Source: Rhodanobacter sp. C01 (lineage in GTDB: Bacteria; Pseudomonadota; Gammaproteobacteria; Xanthomonadales; Rhodanobacteraceae). From it: DNA of 64,000 bases. The stretch spans positions 372,001-436,000 of the forward strand of contig NZ_MUNR01000011.1 of assembly GCF_002001045.1 (NCBI RefSeq), given 5' to 3'. Shown piece after piece: positions 1 to 7,962 of this stretch. The notes beneath the pieces were generated by a model, which did no database searches, was not told the origin of the DNA, and saw only the letters and a program-made list of their open reading frames with translations. The position numbers were made by a program, and so were the translations under genes. The stretch's first letter is position 1. Every line of letters starts with the position of its first letter.

Positions 1-741
1 GCTCAGGCGTTCGAAGTGCGCCAGGAAACGTTTCATCGCCAGGCCGTCCATCGCCAGCGGTGCGTGTCGCGCCAGCAGGTCATCTTCCTGCTCGCCACGC
101 CAGTCGCGCACGATCTCCCAGCCTGGCGCCTGCAGCACGATCAGCGCGTCGAACTTGCGCCATAACGGCTGGTAGCCACGCAGCTGCTTGTTGACCCAGT
201 GCCGCCAGCTGCCGTCGGCATCTTCGGTGCGCTCCAGTTCGTTGACCGGCATGTCCAGGGCGGCCTGCAGCTGTGGCCTTATGCCCAAGGCCCAGCCTTC
301 CACGATCACCAGCTTCGGCGGTCGCGTGACGCGGGGCCAGCGGGACGGTGGTATGCGCGTGTCGCGGCCCTTGTCGAAACGAGGGTGGGTCACCGGCAGT
401 TTGTCCGACGCGTGCGGCAGGGCCGAGAGTACCGACAGCAGCAGTTCGACCTCGTGCGTGCCCGGCACGCCGCGCGTACGCAGCAGGGGGTGTACCTGAT
501 GCGCCAGCGCCTCGCGATCGCTGCGGGAATAGTAGAAATCGTCCAGCGACAGCACTTCGGTGGCCCAGCCACGCGCTTCGGCCTGTGCCTTCATCACCCG
601 TGCCAGCGTGCTCTTGCCGCTGCCCTGCAGGCCGGACAGGCCCAGGATGTAAGGCCGCCGCGCGCGCGCGATACGTCCGGCGTACTGGTCGAGCAGATGA
701 CCGGCGAGCGCTTCGTTCTGCATGCTGGCGAGTGACATCAT
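1..741 (-). CDS. D-glycerate 3-kinase-like P-loop kinase (3' end outside window)
   Basis: The gene runs off the left edge; 247 codons are visible on the minus strand. The protein has a Walker A motif GLQGSGKST (about residues 37-45), then DDFYYS (67-72), GVPGTHE (91-97), PRFDKGRD (120-127) and EGWALG (from 148). This order is typical of the YggC/plant-type D-glycerate 3-kinase family, related to uridine kinase and pantothenate kinase, which phosphorylates D-glycerate to 3-phosphoglycerate in the cytoplasm. Two adjacent ATG codons (741 and 738) can start it; neither has a strong ribosome binding site. It is divergent from pdxH. The substrate is inferred from family only; another small-molecule kinase of this fold is possible. 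Confidence 0.75.
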   Translation of the reverse strand, partial: MMSLASMQNEALAGHLLDQYAGRIARARRPYILGLSGLQGSGKSTLARVMKAQAEARGWATEVLSLDDFYYSRSDREALAHQVHPLLRTRGVPGTHEVELLLSVLSALPHASDKLPVTHPRFDKGRDTRIPPSRWPRVTRPPKLVIVEGWALGIRPQLQAALDMPVNELERTEDADGSWRHWVNKQLRGYQPLWRKFDALIVLQAPGWEIVRDWRGEQEDDLLARHAPLAMDGLAMKRFLAHFERLS

Positions 742-980
742 CAGGATCGCACCCGGTTGGACGACGGCCGCCCGGCGGTTGTCGGGCCGTGCTGGCAAGC
801 TGTCCCGGCCACGGTGCTTTCACGGTTGGCGCAATAACATGTCGCGGCAGGAACTGTTGCCGCCAGCCAATTCGTCGCAGCCATGCAGGATGGGTAGGGC
901 ATTGCACTATTATCGGTCATGTTCATCCGCACCATGATGGCGCGTGTCGGCCATGATGCAAAAGGAAAGTTTCAGACGCC

Positions 981-1568
981 ATGCTCAATCCCGAGATCCT
1001 GGGTACCTTTCAGAAGCTGCTGGGCGAAGCCACGGCCAGTGGCGATCGTGAGCCGACGGCAATGAACCTGGCCACCGTCGACAGCTCCGGCCGCGTCACC
1101 TCGCGCATCGTGCTGCTGAAGAGCGTCGACGAGCGTGGTTTCCGCTTCTACACCAACTACCAGAGTGACAAGGGCAGCCAGCTGGAGGTTCACCCGCAGG
1201 TGGCCCTGTGTTTCCACTGGAAGCAGCTGCGCGAGGGCGTGCAGGTGAGGGTGGAAGGCGTTGCACGCAAGCTGCAGGAAGAGGAGTCGGACGCCTACTT
1301 CGCCAGTCGTGCACGCGGTAGCCAGATCGGCGCCTGGGCTTCGCTGCAGTCGCAGACCCTGCCCGATCGCGAGACGTTCGAGCAGCGCCTGGTTCGCTAC
1401 GAGCACGAGTTTGACGGGCGCGTGGTGCCCCGTCCGCCGCATTGGGGTGGCTACGTGGTGGAGCCTGACACGCTGGAGTTCTGGTACGGCGCCGAATTCC
1501 GCTGGCACGAACGGGTGCGCTGGAGTCGGCACGGGCAGACCTGGACCAGCCGGCTGCTGTATCCATGA
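981..1568 (+). CDS. pdxH: Pyridoxine/pyridoxamine 5'-phosphate oxidase
   Basis: This 195-residue protein is the FMN-dependent oxidase that converts pyridoxine or pyridoxamine 5'-phosphate to pyridoxal 5'-phosphate, the last step of vitamin B6 synthesis and salvage. Recognisable family segments are SRIVLLKSVD and FYTNYQSDKG (FMN/PLP site), ALCFHWKQL, SRARGSQIGAWAS and the C-terminal EFWYGAEFRWHER. Length is close to other bacterial PdxH proteins. The ATG at 981 follows an AAAGGAAAG tract 10-15 nt upstream. Its stop codon overlaps the next start by 4 bp (ATGA), so it is translationally coupled to the YjbQ gene. Confidence 0.95.
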   Translation: MLNPEILGTFQKLLGEATASGDREPTAMNLATVDSSGRVTSRIVLLKSVDERGFRFYTNYQSDKGSQLEVHPQVALCFHWKQLREGVQVRVEGVARKLQEEESDAYFASRARGSQIGAWASLQSQTLPDRETFEQRLVRYEHEFDGRVVPRPPHWGGYVVEPDTLEFWYGAEFRWHERVRWSRHGQTWTSRLLYP

Positions 1569-2005
1569 CCCGGTCTTTGCCCGCGGAGCATGTCGCGCAG
1601 GAAGGGTTCGTCGTGCATACGCGCGGCCGCGGCTTCAGCGAGATCACCACGCAGGCCAGCAATGCGGTGGCTGCCAGTCGCGTGCAGATCGGCATTGCGA
1701 ACATCTTCACGGCGCATACCAGCTGCTCGCTGCTGCTGAGCGAAAATGCCGACCCGGCGGTGCGCGAGGACCTGGAACGCTGGTTCGCCCGCGCGGTACC
1801 CGACGGCGATGCGATCTACCGACATGATGCGGAAGGCCCGGACGACATGCCCGCGCATGTGCGTTCGATCCTCACCGGGGTCAGCCTGACCGTGCCGGTG
1901 CATGGCGGCAAGCTGCTGCTCGGCACCTGGCAAGGCATCTATCTGTGGGAGCATCGTGTCGACCCGCATCAGCGCAAGGTCACGGTGACCGTGCTGGGAC
2001 ATTGA
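1565..2005 (+). CDS. yjbQ: YjbQ/UPF0047 family protein
   Basis: A 146-residue protein of the YjbQ (UPF0047, secondary thiamine-phosphate synthase-like) family. Visible family marks are the FTAHTSCSLLLSENAD segment with its metal/active-site histidine, the H-rich DDMPAHVRSIL segment, and the C-terminal LLLGTWQGIYLWEHR. Homologues can substitute weakly for thiamine-phosphate synthase, but their true role is unsettled. The gene overlaps pdxH by 4 bp, and the BtuF-like gene begins 4 bp after its stop, so the three form one transcription unit. Linkage to pdxH suggests cofactor metabolism but does not prove it. Confidence 0.85.
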   Translation: MTRSLPAEHVAQEGFVVHTRGRGFSEITTQASNAVAASRVQIGIANIFTAHTSCSLLLSENADPAVREDLERWFARAVPDGDAIYRHDAEGPDDMPAHVRSILTGVSLTVPVHGGKLLLGTWQGIYLWEHRVDPHQRKVTVTVLGH

Positions 2006-2009
2006 GCGC

Positions 2010-2828
2010 ATGACCGGTCACGTCGTGTCAGGCCATTATCCGCAGCGCATCGTCTGCCTCACCGAGGAGCCGACCGAAGTGCTGTACGCGCTGGGCGAGC
2101 AGGATCGCATCGTCGGCATCTCCGGCTTTACCGTGCGGCCGGCACGGGCACGCAAGGAGAAGCCGAAAGTCTCGGCGTTCACCAGTGCGAAGATCGGCGA
2201 AATCCTGAAGCTCGAACCGGACCTGGCGATTGGCTTTTCCGACATCCAGGCCGATATCGCGCGCGAGCTGATCAAAGCTGGCGTGGAGGTGTGGATCAGC
2301 AACCATCGCAGCGTCGACGGCATTCTTGCCTATATCCACCGGCTTGGCGCGATGGTCGGTGTGCACGATAAGGCTGAGGCCTACGCGCAGCGTGCCGAGC
2401 AGCACATCGCGGAAATCCGAGCCGCGGTCGCGCAGCTGCCACGTCGGCCGAAGGTATATTTCGAGGAGTGGGACGAGCCGATCATCACCGGGATCCGGTG
2501 GGTCGCGGAGATCATCGGTATCGCCGGTGGCGACGACTGCTTTCCCGAACTCGCCCGCGAGCCACTGGCAAAGCAGCGCATCCTGCCGAACGGCGACGAA
2601 GTGGTGCGGCGTGCGCCGGACATCATCCTTGGTTCGTGGTGCGGCAAGCGTTTCCGGCCGGAGAAAGTCGCAGCGCGGCCGGGCTGGGAAACCATTCCGG
2701 CGGTGCGCAACGGCGACCTTTACGAGATCAAGTCACCGATCATCCTGCAGCCGGGGCCGGCAGCGCTGTTCGATGGGCTGGATGCGATCCATCGGATCAT
2801 TCTCGACTGGTCGGCGCGGCAGGGATGA
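2010..2828 (+). CDS. BtuF-like cobalamin-binding fold protein without signal peptide
   Basis: A 272-residue protein with the periplasmic-binding-protein fold of the BtuF/FecB (COG0614) class. It starts with RIVCLTEEPTEVLYALG, followed by GISGFT, a LEPDLAIGF hinge segment, KVYFEEWDEP, and a C-terminal GRNGDLY-like segment (AVRNGDLYEIKSPIILQPG). The start ATG lies 4 bp after yjbQ. No signal peptide is visible: the first hydrophobic stretch is the beta strand at residues 14-20. Cytoplasmic location, or export by another route, is therefore inferred. No btuCD transporter genes are nearby. The ligand is unknown; corrinoid or metal chelate is a family-based guess. Confidence 0.7.
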   Translation: MTGHVVSGHYPQRIVCLTEEPTEVLYALGEQDRIVGISGFTVRPARARKEKPKVSAFTSAKIGEILKLEPDLAIGFSDIQADIARELIKAGVEVWISNHRSVDGILAYIHRLGAMVGVHDKAEAYAQRAEQHIAEIRAAVAQLPRRPKVYFEEWDEPIITGIRWVAEIIGIAGGDDCFPELAREPLAKQRILPNGDEVVRRAPDIILGSWCGKRFRPEKVAARPGWETIPAVRNGDLYEIKSPIILQPGPAALFDGLDAIHRIILDWSARQG

Positions 2829-2867
2829 TCCGCGCCGAGGTGGCGCGGATCCCGACCGGATATCGGT

Positions 2868-4979
2868 TTACCAGATGCGCGCGCGATCCTTCTCGTCGCG
2901 CCACATCGGCTGGCCAGGCTTGACGCCGAACGCCTGGTAGAACTCCGGGATGTTCGACAGCGGCCCGTTCACCCGCCATTTGGCCGGGGCATGCACGTCG
3001 CTGAGCAGACCACGACGCAGCAGGGCATCCTGTTCCTCGAAGATCCACGACAGCGCGTAGCCGAGGAAGAAACGCTGCAGCGGCGTGTAGCCAGCGATCT
3101 TCTCGCCCTTCTTGTATTGCTCGGTCTTCTTGAATGCGTCCAGGCCGATCAGCACGCCGCCGAAGTCGGCCATGTTTTCGCCGAGGCTGGCACGTCCGTT
3201 GATATGCAGCCCAGGCAGCGGCTCGTATGCATCGAACTGCTTGACCAGGACGTCGGCGCGCTCGCCGAACTTCTTCGCGTCGTCCTTGGTCCACCAGTCG
3301 GACAGGTTGCCTTTCGCATCGAACTGGCGCCCTTCGTCGTCGAAGCCATGGGTGATTTCATGACCGATGGTCGAGGCGGCGGCATAGCCGTAGACCACGG
3401 CGTCGTCGACCTCGTCGTCCTTGAAGCCTGGGATCGCGAATTGCGCCGCCGGCAGCACGATCTCGTTGTTCGACGGGTTGTAGTAGGCGTTGTAGGTCTG
3501 CGGCGTCATGTCCCATTCGCTACGGTCGACCGGCTTGCCGAATTTCGATACCTGGTCGTCAAAGGCCCAGTGTCGGGCGTTCATCTCGTTTTGCGCGTAG
3601 GAATCGCGGCCGATCTGCAGCGCGGAGTAATCCTTCCATTTGTCCGGGTAGCCCACCTTCCTGGTCACGGCGGCCAGCTTCTCGCGTGCCTTGGTCTTGG
3701 TGGCATCGCTCATCCAGTCCAGCTTGTCGATGCGCTCGCCGTAGGCGGTGCGGATCGCCTCGACCAGGTCGTTGTAGCGCTGCTTGGTCTTTTCCGGGAA
3801 GTATTCCTTGACGAAGATGCGGCCGAGGATCATGCCGATCGCGCGGTTCTCCGCATCGAGCGTGCGCTTCCAACGCGGTCGTTGCTCCTTCTGGCCGGTG
3901 AGCAGGCGGCCGTAGAAATCGAAATGCTCGTCATCGAAGGCCTTGCCCAGGGTCGAGGCGTATTCGTCGACCAGGTGCACGCGCAGGTAGTCGCGCAGCA
4001 CGGGCACCGGCGTCTGGGTGAGCAGCTTCTGCAGGCCGCCGAAAAACTCGGGCTGGCCGACGATGACGTACGACGGATCCAGCTTCCATGCCTGCAACCG
4101 CTGGTTCCACCCGATGTCCGGCGTGAGCTTGCGGGTCAGGTCGGCAGGAGCCATCTTGTTGTAGTTCTTCTGCGGGTCACGCAGGTCGGCCAGTGGCCGC
4201 GACACTTTGGCCAGCGCGGTCTCGAAGGCCATCACCTTGGCTGCGCTGGCATCCGCTGCGGCAGCGTCCTCGCCGAGCAGCTTGAACATCCGCTGCAAGT
4301 GTTCGACGTAAGCCGTGCGCGCCTTGGCCACGCCAGCCTCGGTGTTGAAGTAGTAGTCGCGGTCGGGCAGGCCAAGGCCGCCCTGCTCGAGATAGACCGC
4401 CATCACATCGCTCTGCTTCTCGTCCTGCTGCACGCCGAAGTCGAAGAACGCATCGACGCCAAGCGGTTGCAGTTCGAAGGCCGCCTCGAGTGCGCCCGGC
4501 ACGCTGGTGATGGCATCGATGCGGTCAAGCTCGGGTTTTAGCGGGGTCAGGCCCTGGCGCTCGGCCAGCTCGCTGTCCATCGCCGTGCTCCAGAAGTCGC
4601 CGATCTTCTGCTCGTCGCTGCCGTTGGCCGCATTCTTCGTCGCGGCAGCGGCTTCGCTGATCTTGCGCAGCTTGTCGTAAAGGTCCTCCTGCACCAGCTT
4701 GCCGATGCCCCAGTAGGCTTCGGAGGCCGGAATCGGATGGCTCTTCAGCCATGCGTCGTTGGCGTAGCTGAAGAAGTCGTCGCCGGGCTTCACCGAGTTG
4801 TCGATATTGACGGCGACCACATCGGGTTTCGCCGTGGCCGCGGGTGCGACTGCTGCCGTGGTGGCGGGTGCCGTCGTCTGTTGTGATGCTTGTGGTGGTG
4901 TCCGGTCACAACCACCGATCGTGGTGACGATGGCGGTTACCAGCAGACAGAGGGGCAGGCTATGCCGGTTCGCTTTCAT
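2868..4979 (-). CDS. pepO: M13 family zinc metallopeptidase lipoprotein (PepO/neprilysin-like)
   Basis: A 703-residue M13 endopeptidase. The N-terminus is a lipoprotein signal ending in a lipobox-like TIGGC at Cys24, so the enzyme is probably anchored in the cell envelope. Before the catalytic domain lie the family segments VNIDNSVKPGDDFFSYAN and WNQRLQAW. The zinc site is HEITH at residues 540-544 (His540, Glu541, His544) with the third ligand Glu601 in GENMADFGG. The C-terminus has PLSNIPEFYQAFGVKPGQPM, as usual for M13 enzymes that cleave short peptides. It is monocistronic, convergent with the BtuF-like gene, and its ATG at 4979 is followed by a typical signal peptide. Confidence 0.93.
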   Translation of the reverse strand: MKANRHSLPLCLLVTAIVTTIGGCDRTPPQASQQTTAPATTAAVAPAATAKPDVVAVNIDNSVKPGDDFFSYANDAWLKSHPIPASEAYWGIGKLVQEDLYDKLRKISEAAAATKNAANGSDEQKIGDFWSTAMDSELAERQGLTPLKPELDRIDAITSVPGALEAAFELQPLGVDAFFDFGVQQDEKQSDVMAVYLEQGGLGLPDRDYYFNTEAGVAKARTAYVEHLQRMFKLLGEDAAAADASAAKVMAFETALAKVSRPLADLRDPQKNYNKMAPADLTRKLTPDIGWNQRLQAWKLDPSYVIVGQPEFFGGLQKLLTQTPVPVLRDYLRVHLVDEYASTLGKAFDDEHFDFYGRLLTGQKEQRPRWKRTLDAENRAIGMILGRIFVKEYFPEKTKQRYNDLVEAIRTAYGERIDKLDWMSDATKTKAREKLAAVTRKVGYPDKWKDYSALQIGRDSYAQNEMNARHWAFDDQVSKFGKPVDRSEWDMTPQTYNAYYNPSNNEIVLPAAQFAIPGFKDDEVDDAVVYGYAAASTIGHEITHGFDDEGRQFDAKGNLSDWWTKDDAKKFGERADVLVKQFDAYEPLPGLHINGRASLGENMADFGGVLIGLDAFKKTEQYKKGEKIAGYTPLQRFFLGYALSWIFEEQDALLRRGLLSDVHAPAKWRVNGPLSNIPEFYQAFGVKPGQPMWRDEKDRARIW

Positions 4980-5063
4980 GCGCAGGTTCCGTATGGATGA
5001 CGGAGCATGCTAGCGGATCAACGCTGCACCAGATGGTGGCAGGGGCCATGACTGAAGACAGGG

Positions 5064-5639
5064 TTAGCCGCTCATCGCCAGTTGTGCGCCGAAATCGAGC
5101 AGTGGCGCCGCGACCAGCAGCCGGGCCAGCAGCAGTACGATCATCACCGCCATCGGCGCGAAGTCGATCTGGCCGGCAATCAGCTTGCCGTGTAGCGGGC
5201 GCAGCAGCGGCTCGATGATCGTGCCGGCCAGCCGCAGCAATGGTTGCCGCCGGTCCACGGCAAACATGCTCAGCAACGACCAGCCGAACAGCAGCACGAT
5301 GTAGAACAGCAGGGCGAAGTCGAGCAGCTCGGCCAGCGACACCAGCAGCAGGCCGCCAAGGTGCGGCATCACGCCGAGCATCGCGAACAGCAGCAGGCGC
5401 TTGAGCAACATTGCCAGCCACGCCAGCAGCAACGCTGCCAGGTTGATCCGGCGCCAGTTCGGCAGCACGCGCCGGATCGGTGCCAGCATCGGGTTGGTAT
5501 AGCGATAGACGAACTGGCTCAGCGGGTTGTTGAAATCCGCGCGACAGGCTTCGGCCGCCACGCGCAAAAGCAGCAGGGCGACCACGGCCTCGAAGGCCAG
5601 TTCGATCAGCGTGGAGAGGGCATTCAGCAGGTAGCTCAA
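5064..5639 (-). CDS. yggT: YggT family integral membrane protein
   Basis: A 191-residue membrane protein with two copies of the YggT domain: hydrophobic stretches near LIELAFEAVVALLLLRVAAE and LLFYIVLLFGWSLLSMFAV, each followed by a TNPMLAPIRRVLP / IIEPLLRPLHG type motif. There is no ATG at the front. The best start is a TTG at 5639 whose TTGA overlaps the proC stop codon, which implies translational coupling. The family is linked to cell-division and turgor functions (related to Ycf19) but has no defined biochemistry. The proC-yggT pair is a conserved neighbourhood. The start codon is the least certain part of this call. Confidence 0.85.
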   Translation of the reverse strand: MSYLLNALSTLIELAFEAVVALLLLRVAAEACRADFNNPLSQFVYRYTNPMLAPIRRVLPNWRRINLAALLLAWLAMLLKRLLLFAMLGVMPHLGGLLLVSLAELLDFALLFYIVLLFGWSLLSMFAVDRRQPLLRLAGTIIEPLLRPLHGKLIAGQIDFAPMAVMIVLLLARLLVAAPLLDFGAQLAMSG

Positions 5640-6460
5640 GGAAGTGTGTCCAGTTGGGCGGCCAGTTCCTCGCCACGCCGGGTGGCGGCAGCGACGGCGC
5701 GGGCGACGATACGTGGCAGGCCATCCGTGCCGAAGCTTTCCAGGGCGGCCTGGGTGGTGCCGTTGGGCGAGGTCACGCGCTGACGCAGCACGGCAGGATC
5801 CTCGCCGCCCTCGACCAGCATGCGGCCGGCACCGAGGCAGGTCTGCGTGGCCAGTGCGCGGGCAGTGTCGCGTGGCAGGCCTTGCGCGACGGCGGCGGCC
5901 TCCAGGGCTTCGACCAGGGCGAAGAAGTAAGCCGGGCCGGAACCGGACAACGCGGTGACGGTGTCCATCAGCGCCTCGTCGTCGATCCAGCGGGTGATCC
6001 CGGCGGTGTCTAGGATGTGTTGCGCCTGTGCCTTCTGTGACGGGCTGACCCGATTGTTGGCGCACAGGCCGGTGGCGCCGGCGCCGATCAACGCCGGCGT
6101 GTTCGGCATGCAGCGCACGATCGGCAGGCTGCTGCCGAACCAGCGTTCCAACTGGTCCAGCCGCACGCCGGCGGCAATCGAGATCAGCAGCGGACGGTTG
6201 CGCTGCAAGGTATCGCGCAGCTCGGCGTGGATCGCCGGCATGACCTGTGGCTTCACTGCCAGCACGATCACCTCGGCCTGGGCGGCCGCAAGCCGGTTTT
6301 CGGCGTAGCAGGCAACCCCGAATTCGCGGCCAAGCGCTTGTCGGGCTTCGGCAAGCGGTTCGGCGACACTGATGGTCGACGCGGCCACGCCGGTTTTCAG
6401 CAGGCCGCCAATCAGGCTGCGCGCCATGTTGCCGCCGCCGATGAAGGCAAGTTGGGTCAT
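5636..6460 (-). CDS. proC: Pyrroline-5-carboxylate reductase
   Basis: A 274-residue NADPH-dependent reductase for the last step of proline synthesis. It opens with the Rossmann motif FIGGGNMARSLIGGL. The conserved RCMPNTPALIGAGATGL is near residue 115. The family signature LSGSGPAYFFALVEALEAAA precedes the substrate-binding helices, and TSPNGTTQAALE lies near the C-terminus. Length matches the family. It overlaps yggT by 4 bp. In many relatives yggS lies directly upstream, between proC and pilT; no such gene is present here. Confidence 0.97.
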   Translation of the reverse strand: MTQLAFIGGGNMARSLIGGLLKTGVAASTISVAEPLAEARQALGREFGVACYAENRLAAAQAEVIVLAVKPQVMPAIHAELRDTLQRNRPLLISIAAGVRLDQLERWFGSSLPIVRCMPNTPALIGAGATGLCANNRVSPSQKAQAQHILDTAGITRWIDDEALMDTVTALSGSGPAYFFALVEALEAAAVAQGLPRDTARALATQTCLGAGRMLVEGGEDPAVLRQRVTSPNGTTQAALESFGTDGLPRIVARAVAAATRRGEELAAQLDTLP

Positions 6461-6826
6461 GCAGGAGTTCCTCGATCATCCAGGCCGCTACCTTACCGGA
6501 GCTGGCATGGTCGCGAGGCGGTTCATGGGTATGGCGGGACACCGATACAAGCGGTAGCGGTCCGGCAACGCGGCTGGACGATGGCGTTGAAGGCGATGTT
6601 GCGAACCGGGTCGACAGTTTGCACGTCGACGACGGGAAAGACTGGCCGCACAGGCGGTTGCGCGAGTAGTATCGACGCGGCTGCAAGGGGAATCGGTAGT
6701 TCGACAGGGTGACTCGAGTGGTGACTGCGCCATGCGCTGCGGTGCACCATGCCTGTGGATCCTCTCCGGTTTCCGCTGCGGCATCCAATTCATGCCATCC
6801 AGGCGATCGGTTGAGGGGAACGACAG
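6461..6826. other. Intergenic region between proC and pilT
   Basis: This 366-bp stretch separates divergent proC and pilT. I find no frame with family features on either strand. It must hold both promoters, but no convincing -35/-10 pair stands out. The only clear signal is the pilT ribosome binding site (GAGGGGAAC, just before 6827). The PLP-homeostasis gene yggS, often located here, is absent, and no remnant is recognisable. Confidence 0.6.
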
Positions 6827-7864
6827 ATGGACATTGCCGAACTGCTTGCTTTCTCGGTGAAGAACAAGGCCTCGGACTTGCACTTGTCCGCCGGGCTGCC
6901 GCCGATGATTCGCGTTGACGGCGACGTTCGCCGCATCAACATCCCCGCGCTCGAGCACAAGCAGGTGCATTCGCTGATCTACGACATCATGTCGGACAAG
7001 CAGCGACGCGATTACGAGGAATTCCTCGAGACCGACTTCTCGTTCGAGATTCCCGGGCTGGCGCGTTTCCGCGTCAATGCCTTCACCCAGAACCGTGGCG
7101 CCGGCGCGGTGTTCCGCACCATTCCGTCCGAGGTGCTGACGCTGGAGGATCTGGGTTGCCCGCGCATCTTCAAGGAGCTGATCGAGCAGCCGCAGGGTCT
7201 GATCCTCGTCACCGGTCCGACCGGCTCGGGCAAGTCGACCACGCTGGCGGCGATGGTCGACCACATCAACAAGAACGAATACGGCCACATGCTCACGATC
7301 GAGGATCCGATCGAGTTTGTGCATACCTCGCAGAAGTGCCTGGTCAACCAGCGCGAAGTGCATCGCGACACGCACGGCTTCAACGAGGCGCTGCGTTCAG
7401 CGCTGCGCGAGGATCCGGATTACATCCTGGTCGGCGAATTGCGCGATCTGGAAACCATCCGCCTGGCGCTGACCGCGGCGGAAACCGGCCACTTGGTGTT
7501 CGCCACCGTGCATACCAGCTCGGCGGCGAAGACGATCGACCGCATCATCGACGTGTTCCCCGCCGGCGAAAAGCCGATGGTGCGTTCGATGCTGTCCGAA
7601 TCGCTGCGCGCGGTGATTTCGCAGTCGTTGCTGAAGAAGGTCGGTGGCGGGCGCATCGCGGCGCACGAGATCATGGTCGGCATCCCGGCGATCCGCAACC
7701 TGATCCGCGAGGACAAGGTCGCGCAGATGTATTCGTCGATCCAGACCGGTCAGCAGTTCGGCATGCAGACACTTGACCAGTGCCTGCAGGATCTGGTCAA
7801 GCGCGGCCTGGTGACGCGTCAGCAGGCTTCAAGCTATGCCAAGAACAAGGACACCTTCAAGTAA
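6827..7864 (+). CDS. pilT: Type IV pilus retraction ATPase PilT
   Basis: A 345-residue hexameric AAA-like motor of the secretion ATPase superfamily that depolymerises type IV pili and drives twitching motility from the inner membrane base. The N-terminal domain starts MDIAELLAFSVKNKASDLHL. Walker A is GPTGSGKST (residues 130-138, Lys136). The Asp box TIEDPIEFVH, Walker B-like LVGELRDLETIRLALTAAETGHLVFATVHT and the His box follow. The PilT-specific C-terminal AIRNLIRE motif is present at residues 286-293, which separates it from PilB. A strong GAGGGGA ribosome binding site precedes the ATG. pilU follows after 98 bp. Confidence 0.98.
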   Translation: MDIAELLAFSVKNKASDLHLSAGLPPMIRVDGDVRRINIPALEHKQVHSLIYDIMSDKQRRDYEEFLETDFSFEIPGLARFRVNAFTQNRGAGAVFRTIPSEVLTLEDLGCPRIFKELIEQPQGLILVTGPTGSGKSTTLAAMVDHINKNEYGHMLTIEDPIEFVHTSQKCLVNQREVHRDTHGFNEALRSALREDPDYILVGELRDLETIRLALTAAETGHLVFATVHTSSAAKTIDRIIDVFPAGEKPMVRSMLSESLRAVISQSLLKKVGGGRIAAHEIMVGIPAIRNLIREDKVAQMYSSIQTGQQFGMQTLDQCLQDLVKRGLVTRQQASSYAKNKDTFK

Positions 7865-7942
7865 GGCCGGAAGCGCAGGGTCGGATATCGTGAAAGCGGC
7901 AAAAGTACGATCCCGTTCTCCGTTCCACCATTCTCCGTTTTT

Positions 7943-7957
7943 GTCTCCAGAGGAGAC
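7943..7957 (+). promoter_or_regulatory. Hairpin containing the pilU ribosome binding site
   Basis: A perfect 6-bp inverted repeat (GTCTCC, AGA loop, GGAGAC) lies 5 nt before the pilU ATG. The Shine-Dalgarno core GGAG (7952-7955) forms its right arm. Pairing would occlude the site. This is seen in sequence; a regulatory role is inferred only. Confidence 0.35.
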
Positions 7958-7962
7958 TCGCC

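Noticed and set aside
80..907. 275-codon minus-strand frame at the left edge
   Set aside because: Out of frame with the P-loop kinase, whose motifs lie in the overlapping frame that stays open to the window edge.
6640..6662. Sigma-54-like promoter (TGGCC...TTGC) upstream of pilT
   Set aside because: The GG and GC elements are 14 nt apart rather than the required 10.
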